Shown here piece by piece: positions 35,354 to 48,400 of a stretch of 64,000 nucleotides of DNA. The DNA comes from Carposina sasakii (lineage: Eukaryota; Arthropoda; Insecta; Lepidoptera; Carposinidae): contig CP053153.1 of assembly GCA_014607495.2 (NCBI GenBank), positions 9,982,001 through 10,046,000 on the forward strand. Direction: 5' to 3'. Below the pieces are notes generated by a model, which did no database searches, was not told where the DNA came from, and saw only the letters and a program-made list of their open reading frames with translations. Position numbers and translations under genes: made by a program. Within the stretch, counting starts at the first letter, position 1. Every line of letters starts with the position of its first letter.

Positions 35354-35904
35354 TTTTCCGTGTTAATTTCTACCTTGTCTACTAGACTCATTTATTTATT
35401 TATTTCTCCCTTATCTATCACCATCATTATTGGATTGGAGTCAAGCCAATTTCATTAGCAGATGCTAATTCTGCAAAAGTTAGACTCGTAGGACCCAAGA
35501 TTATCTCACGTTTAGGCTACGAGTATAAGTATCGTAGTGGAGGATAGAATAATAAAATTGTTTATGCCCATGAATAGAAAACCACTGTGATGCATGCTGA
35601 ATGAACTACGTACGATCTAAGTCAACAGATGTAATCTATTTGTAACTTAAAACTCCAAAAAATGAGCCACTATTTAATTTCGTGGCACATAAAAGTTATT
35701 ACGCCAAGTATGTTTATGCGAGTTGGGCGGGCGTGCAAGTAGAGTAGGGCGGAAACGTTGACGCGGGTCAACGTCCTCGCCCTGCCCGTGAACGCACTAA
35801 GGGATGCTACCATTGTTATCGATAGTGTTTGCTAAAAATCAAATGTCTCTGATATCTTTTTTATTAATTTGTAGTTATGATATGTAACTTACATGTATGA
35901 TCAT

Positions 35905-36013
35905 TGTTTGTTTTGTAATTGACGCCATAAGCATTCTTACATATTTTATTGTAGCTATTTTAATTGATTGATTCTTTGTGGGCCATAATGCCATAATAGA
36001 TCTACAATTATGT
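35905..36013 (+). repeat. Local duplication, copy 2
   Basis: This is the second copy of the segment at 35217-35353. The family is unknown. It could be a tandem segmental duplication or two insertions of one element. Confidence 0.7.
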
Positions 36014-36296
36014 TCATAAACAGACTTATAAAATCGTGTAGTAAACCTAATTAATCTGTAGATATTGCCTAATAAGAGCATTTTATCAGCGGTTGTGAGT
36101 GATTCTAGAAGTTTATGAACGTCATAACTACTGTATCAACTTTTTGGATAGCATATTTAGTACGGAGAAACCTTAATAAATTCAGTTATAGGTAATACGA
36201 CATTTTTGTTTAAGATAGTTTGAGCCTAAAATTATGATTTTTAAAAGTTAAGTGTGGCTCTGTGAGCTCTGTCTTTAGCATAGCAATTGGTTGGTT

Positions 36297-36556
36297 CCGC
36301 GTGGTGCCGGCAGAGTAGAATTCGTACCACCCCATGTCTGCCCGTGTGGGTATCGTACGAGGCGAATAAGGGATTCCGGGAGGTGGGCAGCAGCGCCTAA
36401 CGTGTTGACAACATAGTACAAAATACAAACTACGGTCACCAACTCGCCTGCCCAACGTGGTGTCTATGGGCAAACACCCCCCATGGCAGCCTTGTGGCGT
36501 GCCCTGGAGGAGGCCTACGTCCAGCAGTGGACTGCAATAGGCTGATGATGATGACG
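36297..36556 (+). repeat. RTE-LINE 3' tail repeat, copy 2
   Basis: The 3' end reads MAALWRALEEAYVQQWTAIG and then a TGA stop at 36543-36545, directly followed by a TGATGATGATG tail. This is the C-terminus and tail of an RTE-type LINE. The upstream 180 bp match the inverted copy at 18073-18340. It is a severe 5' truncation or a SINE that borrowed the tail. Confidence 0.8.
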
Positions 36557-37659
36557 TATTCTATCTTCCATCGACTTCCCCATTTTATCAGGGGTTATAG
36601 CGACTAAAGCTATGTAGTTAGATAATCGTTGTAGACTGACCATAGACTGCTATAAAGTGTTTTTTCTAGTGAGTTCTAATTTGATGATATTCAATTCGAT
36701 AGTGCTATTTGTGCTAGCTTCCCTTGTCACGCAACGGGAAAACCTCCCAGAATTATACAATCGTAGTAGGCGCTGGTGTAAGTGCGTTGTTGGGACTTCC
36801 GTACGACCTTAAATTACTCTCGTAGACTTTATGTAATCTAGTATACATAGCTTAGTAACCGTATGTACAGGCACACAGTTGATGATAATGAATTTTTTTG
36901 GTTGTCTACAGTGTATACTCGTAGGTAGGGCACCTCTAGAAAATACTTAAGATAAAAAATAACCTTGATGTTCGATTAATGGAAAAGATATTTCCATCGG
37001 TATCATGGTTAAAAGTAAACACATAAGTGTCTAGTTTACTCTTAGATAAAGATAAGTATACACACTTCTAACTAAACTGATAAAGTACCTACCACACCAT
37101 AATCTTTATTTCAATATTGAAATTTCGATATCGAGATTTAAAACTTGCTTGCTACTCGTATAGAACAAACAATACGAAGTAATATTTTACAGATATTCTA
37201 CTACGTTCATTTTAATTTGAGGAGCTTGGTAAGATAGGTACGGCTAATATCGATTATTTGAAATGGATATTACGATTGTTTCTAAGAATTATTGTAGCCA
37301 TAATTAGATAGGTAATTAAAGAGCAAGGCTATTCGTGTCTAGTGGAAGTTATGATTTTTGTATCGTAGTTAGGGGAGGTAGGTGATCCTGCCCCTATAGC
37401 CAAGCGAATACTCAATAACTTCTTAACTCAATTATAAATACTGCGTAGGTATTTGTAGAGTCCCTTTGATCAGCAAAGTTGATACGTTGCTAATGAAATG
37501 CGTAGATCTAACTCAATGAAATGTTTAAGTAATCTGTCTAAGTAGAGAAGCTTTTATTCAGGGTTTTTGTTGATTATAGATAAAATTTGAGTTTTGACCT
37601 CATTGTATAGATTGTTTCCTGACTAACTGCGAAGTTAGTGGTTATTGGGAAGCTTATTA
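36557..37659. other. Non-coding stretch
   Basis: No gene or element recognised. Confidence 0.4.
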
Positions 37660-38052
37660 TATACAGGATGATTTTTGGTCGTCAACGTTCCCGAAAACTA
37701 CAGAATCTCCTCATCATCACGATCATTTTTCTCCATGGAAGCATACCTGGGAAGTGTCTGGTTTCCAAAATATTAGGGTCCAAAGTTGAGTAAATAGACT
37801 GCGTTTTTCTGCATAAATGCACAAAGACGCGCGTAGCAAGATTTTTTCACGAGAAATAATTAATATCTGTCTATAAAAAAACTAACATAAACACTAGACA
37901 CTATAAATTTCGCCAGATAAAGTAATAAAAAATTTTTTTGAAAAAAAAAAAAAATTTTTTTCCCAGCATTTTTTTTGGCATAAACTTACTTTATTTGATG
38001 TATAGAGTACGTACCCTTCGTTAAAGGTGGCCACAAAAAAACATCCTGTATA
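37660..38052. mobile_element. 393-bp element with TATACAGGATG termini
   Basis: The inverted ends TATACAGGATG(A/T)TTTTTKG lie at 37660 and 38052. No frame is present. The target duplication is unclear. A lone matching terminus occurs at 30307-30317. Confidence 0.6.
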
Positions 38053-41000
38053 TTTATTAATAATTTTATAATAAAAATATTGTTTTAGTCGGTCAGTCGT
38101 TATACATCATGGTAGGATATTGTTAAAAAGGGTCTGACATGTAACACGCTATATTGTTTGATCGAAAACACTTCTTTCAATACCTCGCGTCCTCAAAACG
38201 CCCTACCTGTGTTTGATATAGGGGATCACTGTCGGTCAGTTTGACGATTATTGGGGTCCAACAGATCACATTTAGGGTTGGCCCCTAAATCTGTTAACCC
38301 CTTTCCTGTCACACCCCTATTAGTTCCAAGCGTACTGCTTATAATCTGTTCTATTCCAATAATTTCTATTTCACGATAGTTATAGGAATAATTAAACATG
38401 TAAAAGGATAAATAAATAAACAGGATGTAGAGGCGTAGTTAGGTGTACACCTGTAATTGACCACTTCAAATTGTTAAAACGGTTAACATTTGCAAAGGAT
38501 GTTAACCAATGTAGATAATTACTTACTTTTATTTTACTTTATGTATCCAGCAATTTTAGCGTCCATAAACATTACTTTGCACTAGACAGTACCTACGCCA
38601 AATGGAGAAAACTGTAAAATTATACTTTTAACTTTATACTGATAGTTTTGTGATGAAAACTGCTACAGATTTTTGCTAACTCAAAAATTACCGCATAACT
38701 TGCTTGTATTTTCTCCCATACACGGTGACAAATCCAATGTGCGTAAACTATAGAACTCTAGGTAAGACGAAATTTAAAGCCAACCTTAATTCAAACCAAT
38801 GAAGTTCTATTACTTTAATTGGTCTCATTAAATGCATGCGGTGCATCTTAGTAGCATTTGACCCACGTCAATGAGGCACACGGGAAAGTGTTATAGTCAT
38901 CTGTCATCAGCTCTAATAAATGATTTGAGTATGCCCGCATGAGGAAGCGACTTATTGCCGGCTACGAGGGATTGATTTATATGATGATGTTTTGCGTCAT
39001 CGCCTACATATTCTAAATCCTTCTTACAATATCAGTTTTATGACTATATTCTATGAAAGCAACTGGAATAAACGCGGAACAACGCGATGTAGAGCAATGT
39101 TTAGCTTTGATCAAGGAATAGCGAAATACATGAAATGTGAGAACTGTTAATAATAGAGGGACGTCTGCGCTAGTTTAAAATTATCTACAAAATGCGCCCC
39201 AAACGTTTATTATTTATGGGCAATAAACAGAAGCGCAGGGAGAGATCTTAGTGGTAGACTCTATAGGCTCGGGAGTCATGTTACTGACGCAATATTTTCT
39301 TGGTTCCATTCCTTTGTCGGATCATAAACCCCGTAGTTTACAGTCTAATGGTCATGCCTGTTTCGTAACGATTACCCGAAACTATATACGTATCCCCATC
39401 AAAATAACGCAATCAAAGGTGAATAAAGCTTAACCTCAATTTTAATGGGTTTGGTTTGATTGTTCTGAATGTAGACTTCTTTATGAACTGTAGTTTTAAC
39501 GAATCTATTTAGGTACATAGTTTCCTTCGATTTATAGATGGATTTCCAATATATGTGGATACGTCAATGTAGTACCTAGCATTAACAATAAACTTATATG
39601 GTAATGTACTTACGACACCCATAGACTGACTCGTTATCTATGATTGCGTCTGTATTGTCTATTCAATCAATTTGCACATTTTCCTTATTGTGAACAATAT
39701 TAGAATGGGACAAAATAGTTAATTATATTCCAGCAAAAACTGTTAATTGAGTTTTAAACACCTCGATCAAGTTACGTAAGCTAGTACATGCATGGAAAGT
39801 GATTTATGCGATTGTGGGACATACTTCCTGCAGATTGAATGTTCTATGAGTTTGCGTTTATTAGTAGACTCATATAAGTACTTGTTCATCGAGTATCGTT
39901 CGCACTAACAAGGTCTTTCCTTCGTGTCTCTCCTTGATCTACGAACTCTGTATAATCCTTTGATACTACTTCTATAGAAATCGAGTTCCATGTCTGTTTA
40001 TCTACGGATACCAAATAGCAATTTTATTTTGTAAAGCGTTGCCTAGACAACTGTTAATTTGTACTCGTATACTATAATAGTAGACACACTCATTTGCATT
40101 ACAAAATTGTATGGACGGTTTTGAATAAAATCAAAGGGGTGCCCGACAGTGGCAGTCCCATGGGTGTTGACCATTAATCTCTTTAGTCTAGTATATTGTG
40201 CGACTTTAATCTCTTTTATGTCCACTGGCATTATGGTCTTTGTGAACAGAATTCGTGTCGATGCATCAATAGTATTTCAATGTAATGAATACGATTTATA
40301 TCTTAACTATCATTGAAGCCTTGGGCTCGGATTTTGTCTATTGAAAATGTATCATTCTTTTGTTTTTGGTTCAAACGAACTTGTTTGCAGGATACGATTG
40401 GGCAACGTGCCTATTATTTTCATTTTGGGTACTTATATATATATACTAACCTAACCGTAAAGTAGCATTATAAAAATAAAAATAATAGCGTAAACGTGTG
40501 ACGCTAACCTCAGGCTTAAATTTATCTTATATTCCTTTAGATTCAACTTACTCACGTAATTTTTACTTTACAGGTAGAATAGCAAAGGCGTCCGTATACA
40601 AAATCCAGACGTTCCTGAATAGGAAATACGTCATAAAAGCTTCGCAAGGAAACTAAGAGGAAAACTTGCGAGAAAACTTTTCAAAGCCAACCCATCTCTT
40701 AAGAGCCGACTCTACACTTGTACAATTTTAGTGGTTGAACATTTCTTACGCTACCTTGTACATCTGTGTCAGACTGGTACTTAATTTCATTAGGGCTCGT
40801 GAAAAACAAATTTTCCGCCATTAGAAATGGTTGCGTGAAGGCCTCTTATCTGATTATACCTACAAGTTCTTAATCTGACAAGGTTAGATTTCTAGCCTTC
40901 AGACATGGAATGACGTAAGTTGTTTCAGCAAATGAGCACTATGTCGACCTTGCCATAATAGGGATAGATGGACGCTAAAAATACACATAGGTCAGAGGTC

Positions 41001-43070
41001 AGGCTATGTTTTATTTCGCAGGCCACGCTGAACTTTACGAGCCATTAGTAATTTATTGGCACTTGATGGTTTTTTTCTGTAGATAATGAAGTTTCACTAT
41101 CTGTGTTACGGAATACTTCTTTGTGATGGGAAAGGGGAAATGAACAATATTTCTTATATAATTAGTTCAAAAATCCAGGCATTAAAAACAGGTTTACATG
41201 TAAATACAAAAAACCTGCTGAAAATGATCTTTTATTGATTTTGTACACTGTCAATGTCTTGAAAACTACTTCTGCAGCAATTTTAATAAATTTCACGCTG
41301 TTCTTTACAAATAACAAAATAATTAACGGCAATTTAATTATTTTAAATGTCATAATCCGGCAATCACTTCAGAGAAATACATACATACAATATAAAATAA
41401 TTTTAATATATTTTTATTAATGGTTAGGTAGGTAAATACCGAGATATCTAGTGAGGGTTCCAATAAAGAAACGCAAATACGTGTTGATTTAAATTACCTT
41501 TTAATATGTAGGTGAAATCATTCGTTAATATAATGATATAACGTTATTTATTAAGAAGATAATAATAAAACGTTATTTATTAAAAACTTACATGTAAATA
41601 AATAAAAAATGTACCAAATTGCCAAAGTAGGTGCTACTTATACGAGTATTTGTAGTCATTGTTTATATCACACTCCTTCTGTAGTCGACTAGTATTTCAT
41701 AAGCGCACGTATATGCTGAATCATACTGGTCTCATTAGCCTCTATTTAGTGTGAACTCTTTGTTCTTACAATGTTATCATAACATTCCCATACTAAAAAG
41801 ATTAAACCGGAGCGTTATCTCTGAATTCACAACGCAAGTAGAATTCTAGTTTTGAATTATGGAAACAAGTTTCACAAAAAGTTTTTATTGCAACGAAATT
41901 TTGATCTCGTAATGCGCAGATTATAGATTTTTGCTGAAGGTCCTTGAGGTGCTACGCTTCGTAGTACGCTACGTGGGTTTGACCTTCACAGGCTCTGGCT
42001 CGATAAGGGTCGGGGTTTATTTCGCAGATATCCTTTCCAAGGGCATGCCCTCTCAAGGCCTTTGGGTACGCTTTTGTTACGTTAGAAAACATTTTAAGAT
42101 CCCACTTTCTGACATCTGCTCTGCTACTTTACAACATATTTTATAGTTTGTTTACATTATTGCTTTGAAACTAAATAGATTCTCCAGGCCGGCCGTCTGA
42201 TATTTTATCTGTTGAGGTGAAAATATTTAACGGTTCAGGTTTATGGCCATCAAACAAGAATAATTATATTACCAAGATTTCTTTCATCCGGCAGGTTTCC
42301 GGGTGTTGTACGTGGGGTATAATATTTCTCAAATTGCACCATTTTGTTTGCAGTGCGCCGCTCTAATGTCAACGATTAGCGCTCGTTTACCACTCTAATG
42401 AATCTCTAAATACATGTATGTTCTAACAGAGAAAGTAAATTAAATATAATTTATGATTGCAGTAACTGAGATGGTATTGAAATATGAAGATTTCTATGTT
42501 ATTCCGCTATGTGTAATTATGTGTTAGCCTGTTTACATATTCGTACAGGCGACAGGTGTACACTTTTATTTAAACACCATGCATAAGTACATTTACATGT
42601 AAATGGATGCCTTAGTAGTAGCTAATCAATCAATGGTAGTGTCACACACATTGATAATGCAGGTCATGTAAGTGAAGTGCACGATTTGGCAATTCTTTAT
42701 GTAACTATATAAGCAGAGAAACCGTTGTGGCGAGCGCCGAAATACGGCAAAGATACGACTTAATGTACGTCGCGTGTCACATATCGATGAACACAGCAGT
42801 TCATGCCAAATGAACTACATTTCGTTCATTCGTATGTAGATTTTCCGTGTTGTTTAAAACCTTTCTAAAGCGACGACTAACGTTCGTACGAGTAATTGGA
42901 ACTGTTTATTTAGAAGAGCAGAAAGTGCTTATTTAATATTTACTGGCTACAACAATATGGGCATAGGAAGCCATATTATATGATTATTAACATAGGCACC
43001 AAGAAACGTGGGATATCTTCTAAAATTTAAGTAGTTAAGTATGGTACCTATGTATAATACTCTATGTATG
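38053..43070. other. 5-kb non-coding stretch
   Basis: Only short chance frames are seen. A minor direct repeat of ACGTTATTTATTAA occurs at about 41541 and 41570. No gene is supported. Confidence 0.4.
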
Positions 43071-43213
43071 TCACTACTAACCGAACCTGTACATCTTAAC
43101 TATACCCTCAAAATTGGTCAGAAGTGGCACCATGTGGTTTTATCGGCCCTTGGTGCTCTGCCTAGCCCGTAAGGAATAGAGGCGTGATTTTATGTATGTA
43201 TGTATGTATGTAT
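43071..43213 (+). repeat. Dispersed LINE/SINE tail with (TATG)n end, copy 3
   Basis: This is an inverted copy of the block at 13003-13240. It ends at 43190-43213 in six or so TATG units, the 3' tail of a non-LTR element. Confidence 0.78.
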
Positions 43214-45334
43214 AATACTCCAAGGGCTCTAAGATTTAAGTAGTAAGAATATTCTGACGAATTCCAGTACCTATAGATAGGAATAGATTGAATAATTATA
43301 ATTTTATACGTAAATAGTGAGGTAATAAACTCTTGCTAGTATGCCCGTGGTAGAGAAAAACGCAGGTAACCTTGTTTTCCAAAGCAAATAATTTTTTCCG
43401 AAGTACATTCTTTGCGTTGAAGTACGGCTGCAAATTATTTTAAGTTCAAAATAACTAGGGACAGGTAAAAGTATACTAATATTTAATATTTTCTCTAATT
43501 GTTACTCTCTTGAACAGTGTTTTTTTCCCAATCATGTTTACCAAATTATTCGTTGTATTTAAAGCTCCCTTTCTTATTTTAAATATGTAATCCATTTTTT
43601 GCATTTCAGCCAGCGTAATATCTATCGGCAATAAATAATGCTATCTTAGTTATACAACAAAAGGGATTATATGTTTGATTGCTAGTAATATGTAATAGAT
43701 CACAAGAGTGCACAAATTGAAGTGCGTTGCCGCAGTAAATCATCATCTACCGTCCATCAATGTCGCGATTGCTTCATTACATCCACCGACATCGAATTCA
43801 ATACAGATTATACACTAGTAAAAACGTTATCGTGCTACTGTTGCAATTTTACGATTTCACTCCCTGCTTACCTAATACAGACATATGATTTTAACGAAAA
43901 TTACCTCTGCCAAACCTAGTTTCGTATTTGAACTCGCAGGTATATATAATATATCCGTACCATTTCTATAAACGGAAAATTACTTCCAAAGTATATCGCC
44001 GGAGCAGCTGAAAATGCGAACTTTTGCGCCTACAATATGGTTTTTAAAAGTTCATAACTCCACCGTTTCCGTTTGTCTAAAGTGCCAGGAACGAGGTCGT
44101 TGCGATAACGAGGGGCAACGAGTTTTTTTCAGTAGTTCCTGGCTGTTATAACTGTTTCGCCAGGTCGTGATTGCGTTTTCCAACTTCAGAGAGACAATTT
44201 TCCACCTAAATAGACCGCATTGTTGTCAGCAAGCCGCACTGGTGTTATTAACCTAAATTTGGTACACGTTGTTTTAATATCGATATGTTTCGTGAATCGG
44301 GTCACATTCTCTTTGGGACTCGTAGATATATATGGGAAGATATATATATCTACTAGTTCTTAAAGAACAATAGTCATATAGCAGGCAGCTTCCTGTTCTA
44401 TTTGTTACATTGTCAAACCACTTTCTTTTAACTGGATATTGTCTAATGCCCTTATCTCCCACTATGGCGGTGTCGTGCAAACTCTCTTCTAACATAGAGG
44501 ACTAGTATTCTGATTCAGTTTCAAGGCAAGTTTGGCAATTCAAGAAACACACGAAATAACATTCGCTCATTTGTGAGCCGAGCTATGCTGAAAGAAATTT
44601 CATTTAAAGTATAGCCCGGCGCGGCGCTATATTAAGTACCGTAAAGTACCGTTTTACTTATGCACTTATCAACATAATTAGTGTACCTATTAAACAAAGA
44701 ATAATATGTATGTTGCAAAGATAAATATCGATTAGATTTCAGTTTTTATTTATAGAAGTCCGACTTAAAAGTATAAAAAAGTTAGCTGTTATTAATATGC
44801 ATAACGCGTTATTGACTGTGATGTTTACTGATGATATCATTGTTCGGTAATGAATCATGAGTTTTTCTCCACTAGTACCATGTTAGATTGTTTAAATCTA
44901 TGATACATAAATAGACCTGTAGAAAGATGAATCAGTACCTACATATGTAATGATCTTGCAACATGAATTTACCTTGACACTTGCGGGAGTATTTCACCAA
45001 AAATATCAGAGGAATTTCTTTTAACGTGTATTCATGTAACTAATTGCTTAGTTAAGCAAACATTTTAATATAAGGTACATAGTAACTTGGTTTTATGTAC
45101 AGCTCAAATTGTCTACAGCTGAAACATGATTACAAGGTATACTTACAAATTAAGTAGCATCTCCACTCAACTTCATTATTGGTGTAAATAAAACAGATAA
45201 CATTATTAAAACGCAACAAAGGCTCATTCATTACCATTACGCAAGTCTGTTAGAACACAGGAATCCTTGCATGACATGAAATCTAAAATACTACGCGTGT
45301 CCGATAGCAGTAATCTAATCATAATTTTCGTCCG
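43214..45334. other. Non-coding stretch upstream of the FAM107-like gene
   Basis: No coding exon is recognised. A short palindrome, AGATATATATGGGAAGATATATATATCT, lies near 44326. Confidence 0.4.
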
Positions 45335-45340
45335 TCAGTT
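45335..45340 (+). promoter_or_regulatory. Initiator-like TCAGTT before the FAM107-like start codon
   Basis: TCAGTT matches the arthropod initiator and lies 73 bp before the ATG in a GC-rich leader. The preceding TTTTCGTCCGTCAG also fits a splice acceptor, so this may instead be the start of a 5'-spliced exon. Confidence 0.35.
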
Positions 45341-45412
45341 CTGTCGTCGGGCTCGCTCGGAGCGGGCGTGCATCGCGTGCAGTCTCTCCTGTCTGTAACC
45401 TTGGGCGACGGC

Positions 45413-48400
45413 ATGGTGCAGGAAGGCGAGGGAGCTGACGGCCTCATCACGCCGAGGAGGCTGGCCAACCCTTGCTTGGACAGCCCTCAGCGTATGGACC
45501 TGCATAGGGAACTACTGTTCAATCAGAGGATGTAAGTATACATGATGATGGATGTTTAATGTTTGTCAAAATATTTAGGGTCCTTTAATCTCTGGTTCAA
45601 TCTTTGGGAATGATACATTTTATTTCTTTAATGAAAACAATGGATAGTTTTGTGTGTTCACATCATAACACACCATGCAACACACCGTTTACACATGTGC
45701 CATCATTATCGTTACTGATATATGTTTGTTTGTCACTTCTTCGTACTTTATTTACCTAGTCAATTAATTTTCGTAAAATTTTCACAAATACTTATATGTA
45801 GATGGGAGTGAGTGAAGTATGGAGTAATGAGAACTCGCGGTAAACAGGTAGTTTCCTATTTCTTATAATTTTAAGAACGTGAATCAAGTAATTTATGAAT
45901 GATGTACTCGTACCTACTGTTGCAAGTATCTACCAATATTTCAAAATATATGAACCTGCTAGGGAATACAGTTGAATATTATAACATTTATAACACATAC
46001 AGTGACGAATATTATTGCTCAACATTTAAACTTTATCTCACCAAAAAATATCATACTCATTTGATTACCTATAGCTTTAAGAAAAGGCCAGGTGTAGTTA
46101 TTCCTCACCTAAAATTATAAATAAATAATGACTTTCGATATCAATAATACCTACATAGTTTTGTTTGGAAGATTAATAATACCACATCTGGACTATATAC
46201 CAATAAAACTTACTAAAGCAACAATAGCACATGCAAAGACAATATCCGTGTTATTGCCGCGGTTTTGTAATAACACCGTACTATGAATATATAATAGATA
46301 TAACGAGAAAAACGTGTAAAAACCGCCAATTAGTGACATACTTAATAGGTAAAATAAATGTTGTTTAGTCTATTCTGTTCCCAGACATTTTTATAATTCT
46401 TATAGATACATAGTATTAAGTCATCAAAGGATATCTATCCCTCTATATAGAATACCGCAGCGTGCCTACTAAAAATACGAGAGGGTTCTGTTTGGTTCTC
46501 CCCAACTCCCATAAATATGAGCAACTTATAAACAAAGTTCCGAAATACTCGTAGTTCTGTTATTGGTAGTTTCCTGTATTTACACTCATAAACACCTTAT
46601 TTGAACACCTACAATACAACTAAGTGCATAGTACCTTATCTCTTGATGTTTTTAAAGTAAAATATCTTAGGCGTGGTTTTTCTCCAATTTGATCAAAATA
46701 CATGAATTTACGTAGAATTAATTTAAATTTACTACATTTAAACTCATCTTAAATTTGTTAAATTTAGATATTTTTACGCTAAGTTTTGGTTTAAGTGTGT
46801 GACTGCCAGAATCGACCCTCTGCCTCATATAGTAAATTAACACCATTATTTTTATTCAATAAACCACTGCCACTACCTACTTTTTATCTAGCGATAACTA
46901 GTTTCCTGTAGAATATAAAAAAGCGGGTGGGGCTGTGTCGGGGCACACGGCCGTTGGTTTTAACGTGAAACGTCTATGTTAGCGAATCGCTTTTAAAGTA
47001 AAAGATTGAAATGAAAACAAGATGGACGCTGTTTTAAGTATTTTAATAAAATATATCGATTGTCTGTTCATTCGTTATGTCCATAATTATAGGTATTCCA
47101 GTGGTACTCGCGAGGTTGGCTTTGCGACGTTCCCGAAACCGTCTCGCTCGCTCGGCGCCGGACATTGGGGTACCTGTGCGTGGCCCATAGCCCCCTCTTT
47201 GTAACGCTAGCCTTAATTTATATTTCTGGCTGGCTCTTGCACGCGCTGAGGCCGACATAGCAAATGTTTATATATTTATTGTCACTTTCTGGTTATTTTA
47301 AATATAAATACTGTCCAAAATACACTTATTTTTGTATAAATCAATCGGTTCAAATAAACTTGACAAACACACGAAAGAATCACCACGCTATAAAGTCGGA
47401 GTCACGAGTTACACTGAATAGAAACAAGCGTGAGCGCCGGTTTCGCACAGTTATCGCAGTATCCCTCCCCCGCCGCCCCGCTTGACCCCGACACGAACTC
47501 AATGTCATAACAGCGAGCTGACTATATAAGTGAAATATTTACACCACATTTTTGTTTCTAAGACTAATAGTTTTTTAATTATTAAGGTACGATGATATAG
47601 ACCTTTTCGTTACGGTCCAGTTTTTAAACCTGGTACCCGTATGTTTCGGCGCGATTTTAAAGACGTTTCACGTCAAAATTTAAACATCTGTACCCATTAA
47701 GATTCAAAGAACGTAGATCAATGATTCAAGAATGTGTATGAAGCCGCTGGCATCTACTAGTGTCTCATAAACAACGTGCATACTTTTACGTAGATAAAAA
47801 GTAGGGTACGTACTAACAAAGCCTGAGTGGTCCCTGACCCATCTCCGCAGCTACCGTGAGAAATCAGGCATTATCCCCCGGCACCTCTATTGTTACCGGA
47901 GATCTACTCAAAGGCACTTTGCATCGTCACAAAAAGCCCCTGACGATAAGCTTTGTGATCACAAATGTCGGCTTTCAACTCCACTTTTGGTTGGTTTCGT
48001 CACGGAATAAATATAAAAATAATAAATTCTGACGAAACCGAGTTAAATGGGATTTATGTAAAGGTTTCGAATATTTTAAACTCTTTTTTCTCTCTGGGTT
48101 CTGGCTGAGAATATGATATCCTGACAGAAGCTTATTAAAATCTGTAAGCTCTTGCTAAAAAAATATAATTACAAAATCTATGTAGATTCTTGGGAAATAA
48201 GTTGATAACTATAATTCTTCATGGTGGTTAGAATTATTTGTCTCTCCTTAACATACCTTAGATAAAGCGTTAGATTAAATTGGTCGAAGGATTTAGATAT
48301 GCGTAATTCTTGGCTTTACCTTTAATCCCCCAAATGAGGATGATCGTATTTCATCGCATAGATTATATTGTAATACTAATCTGGTTACGACGACTAGGTA

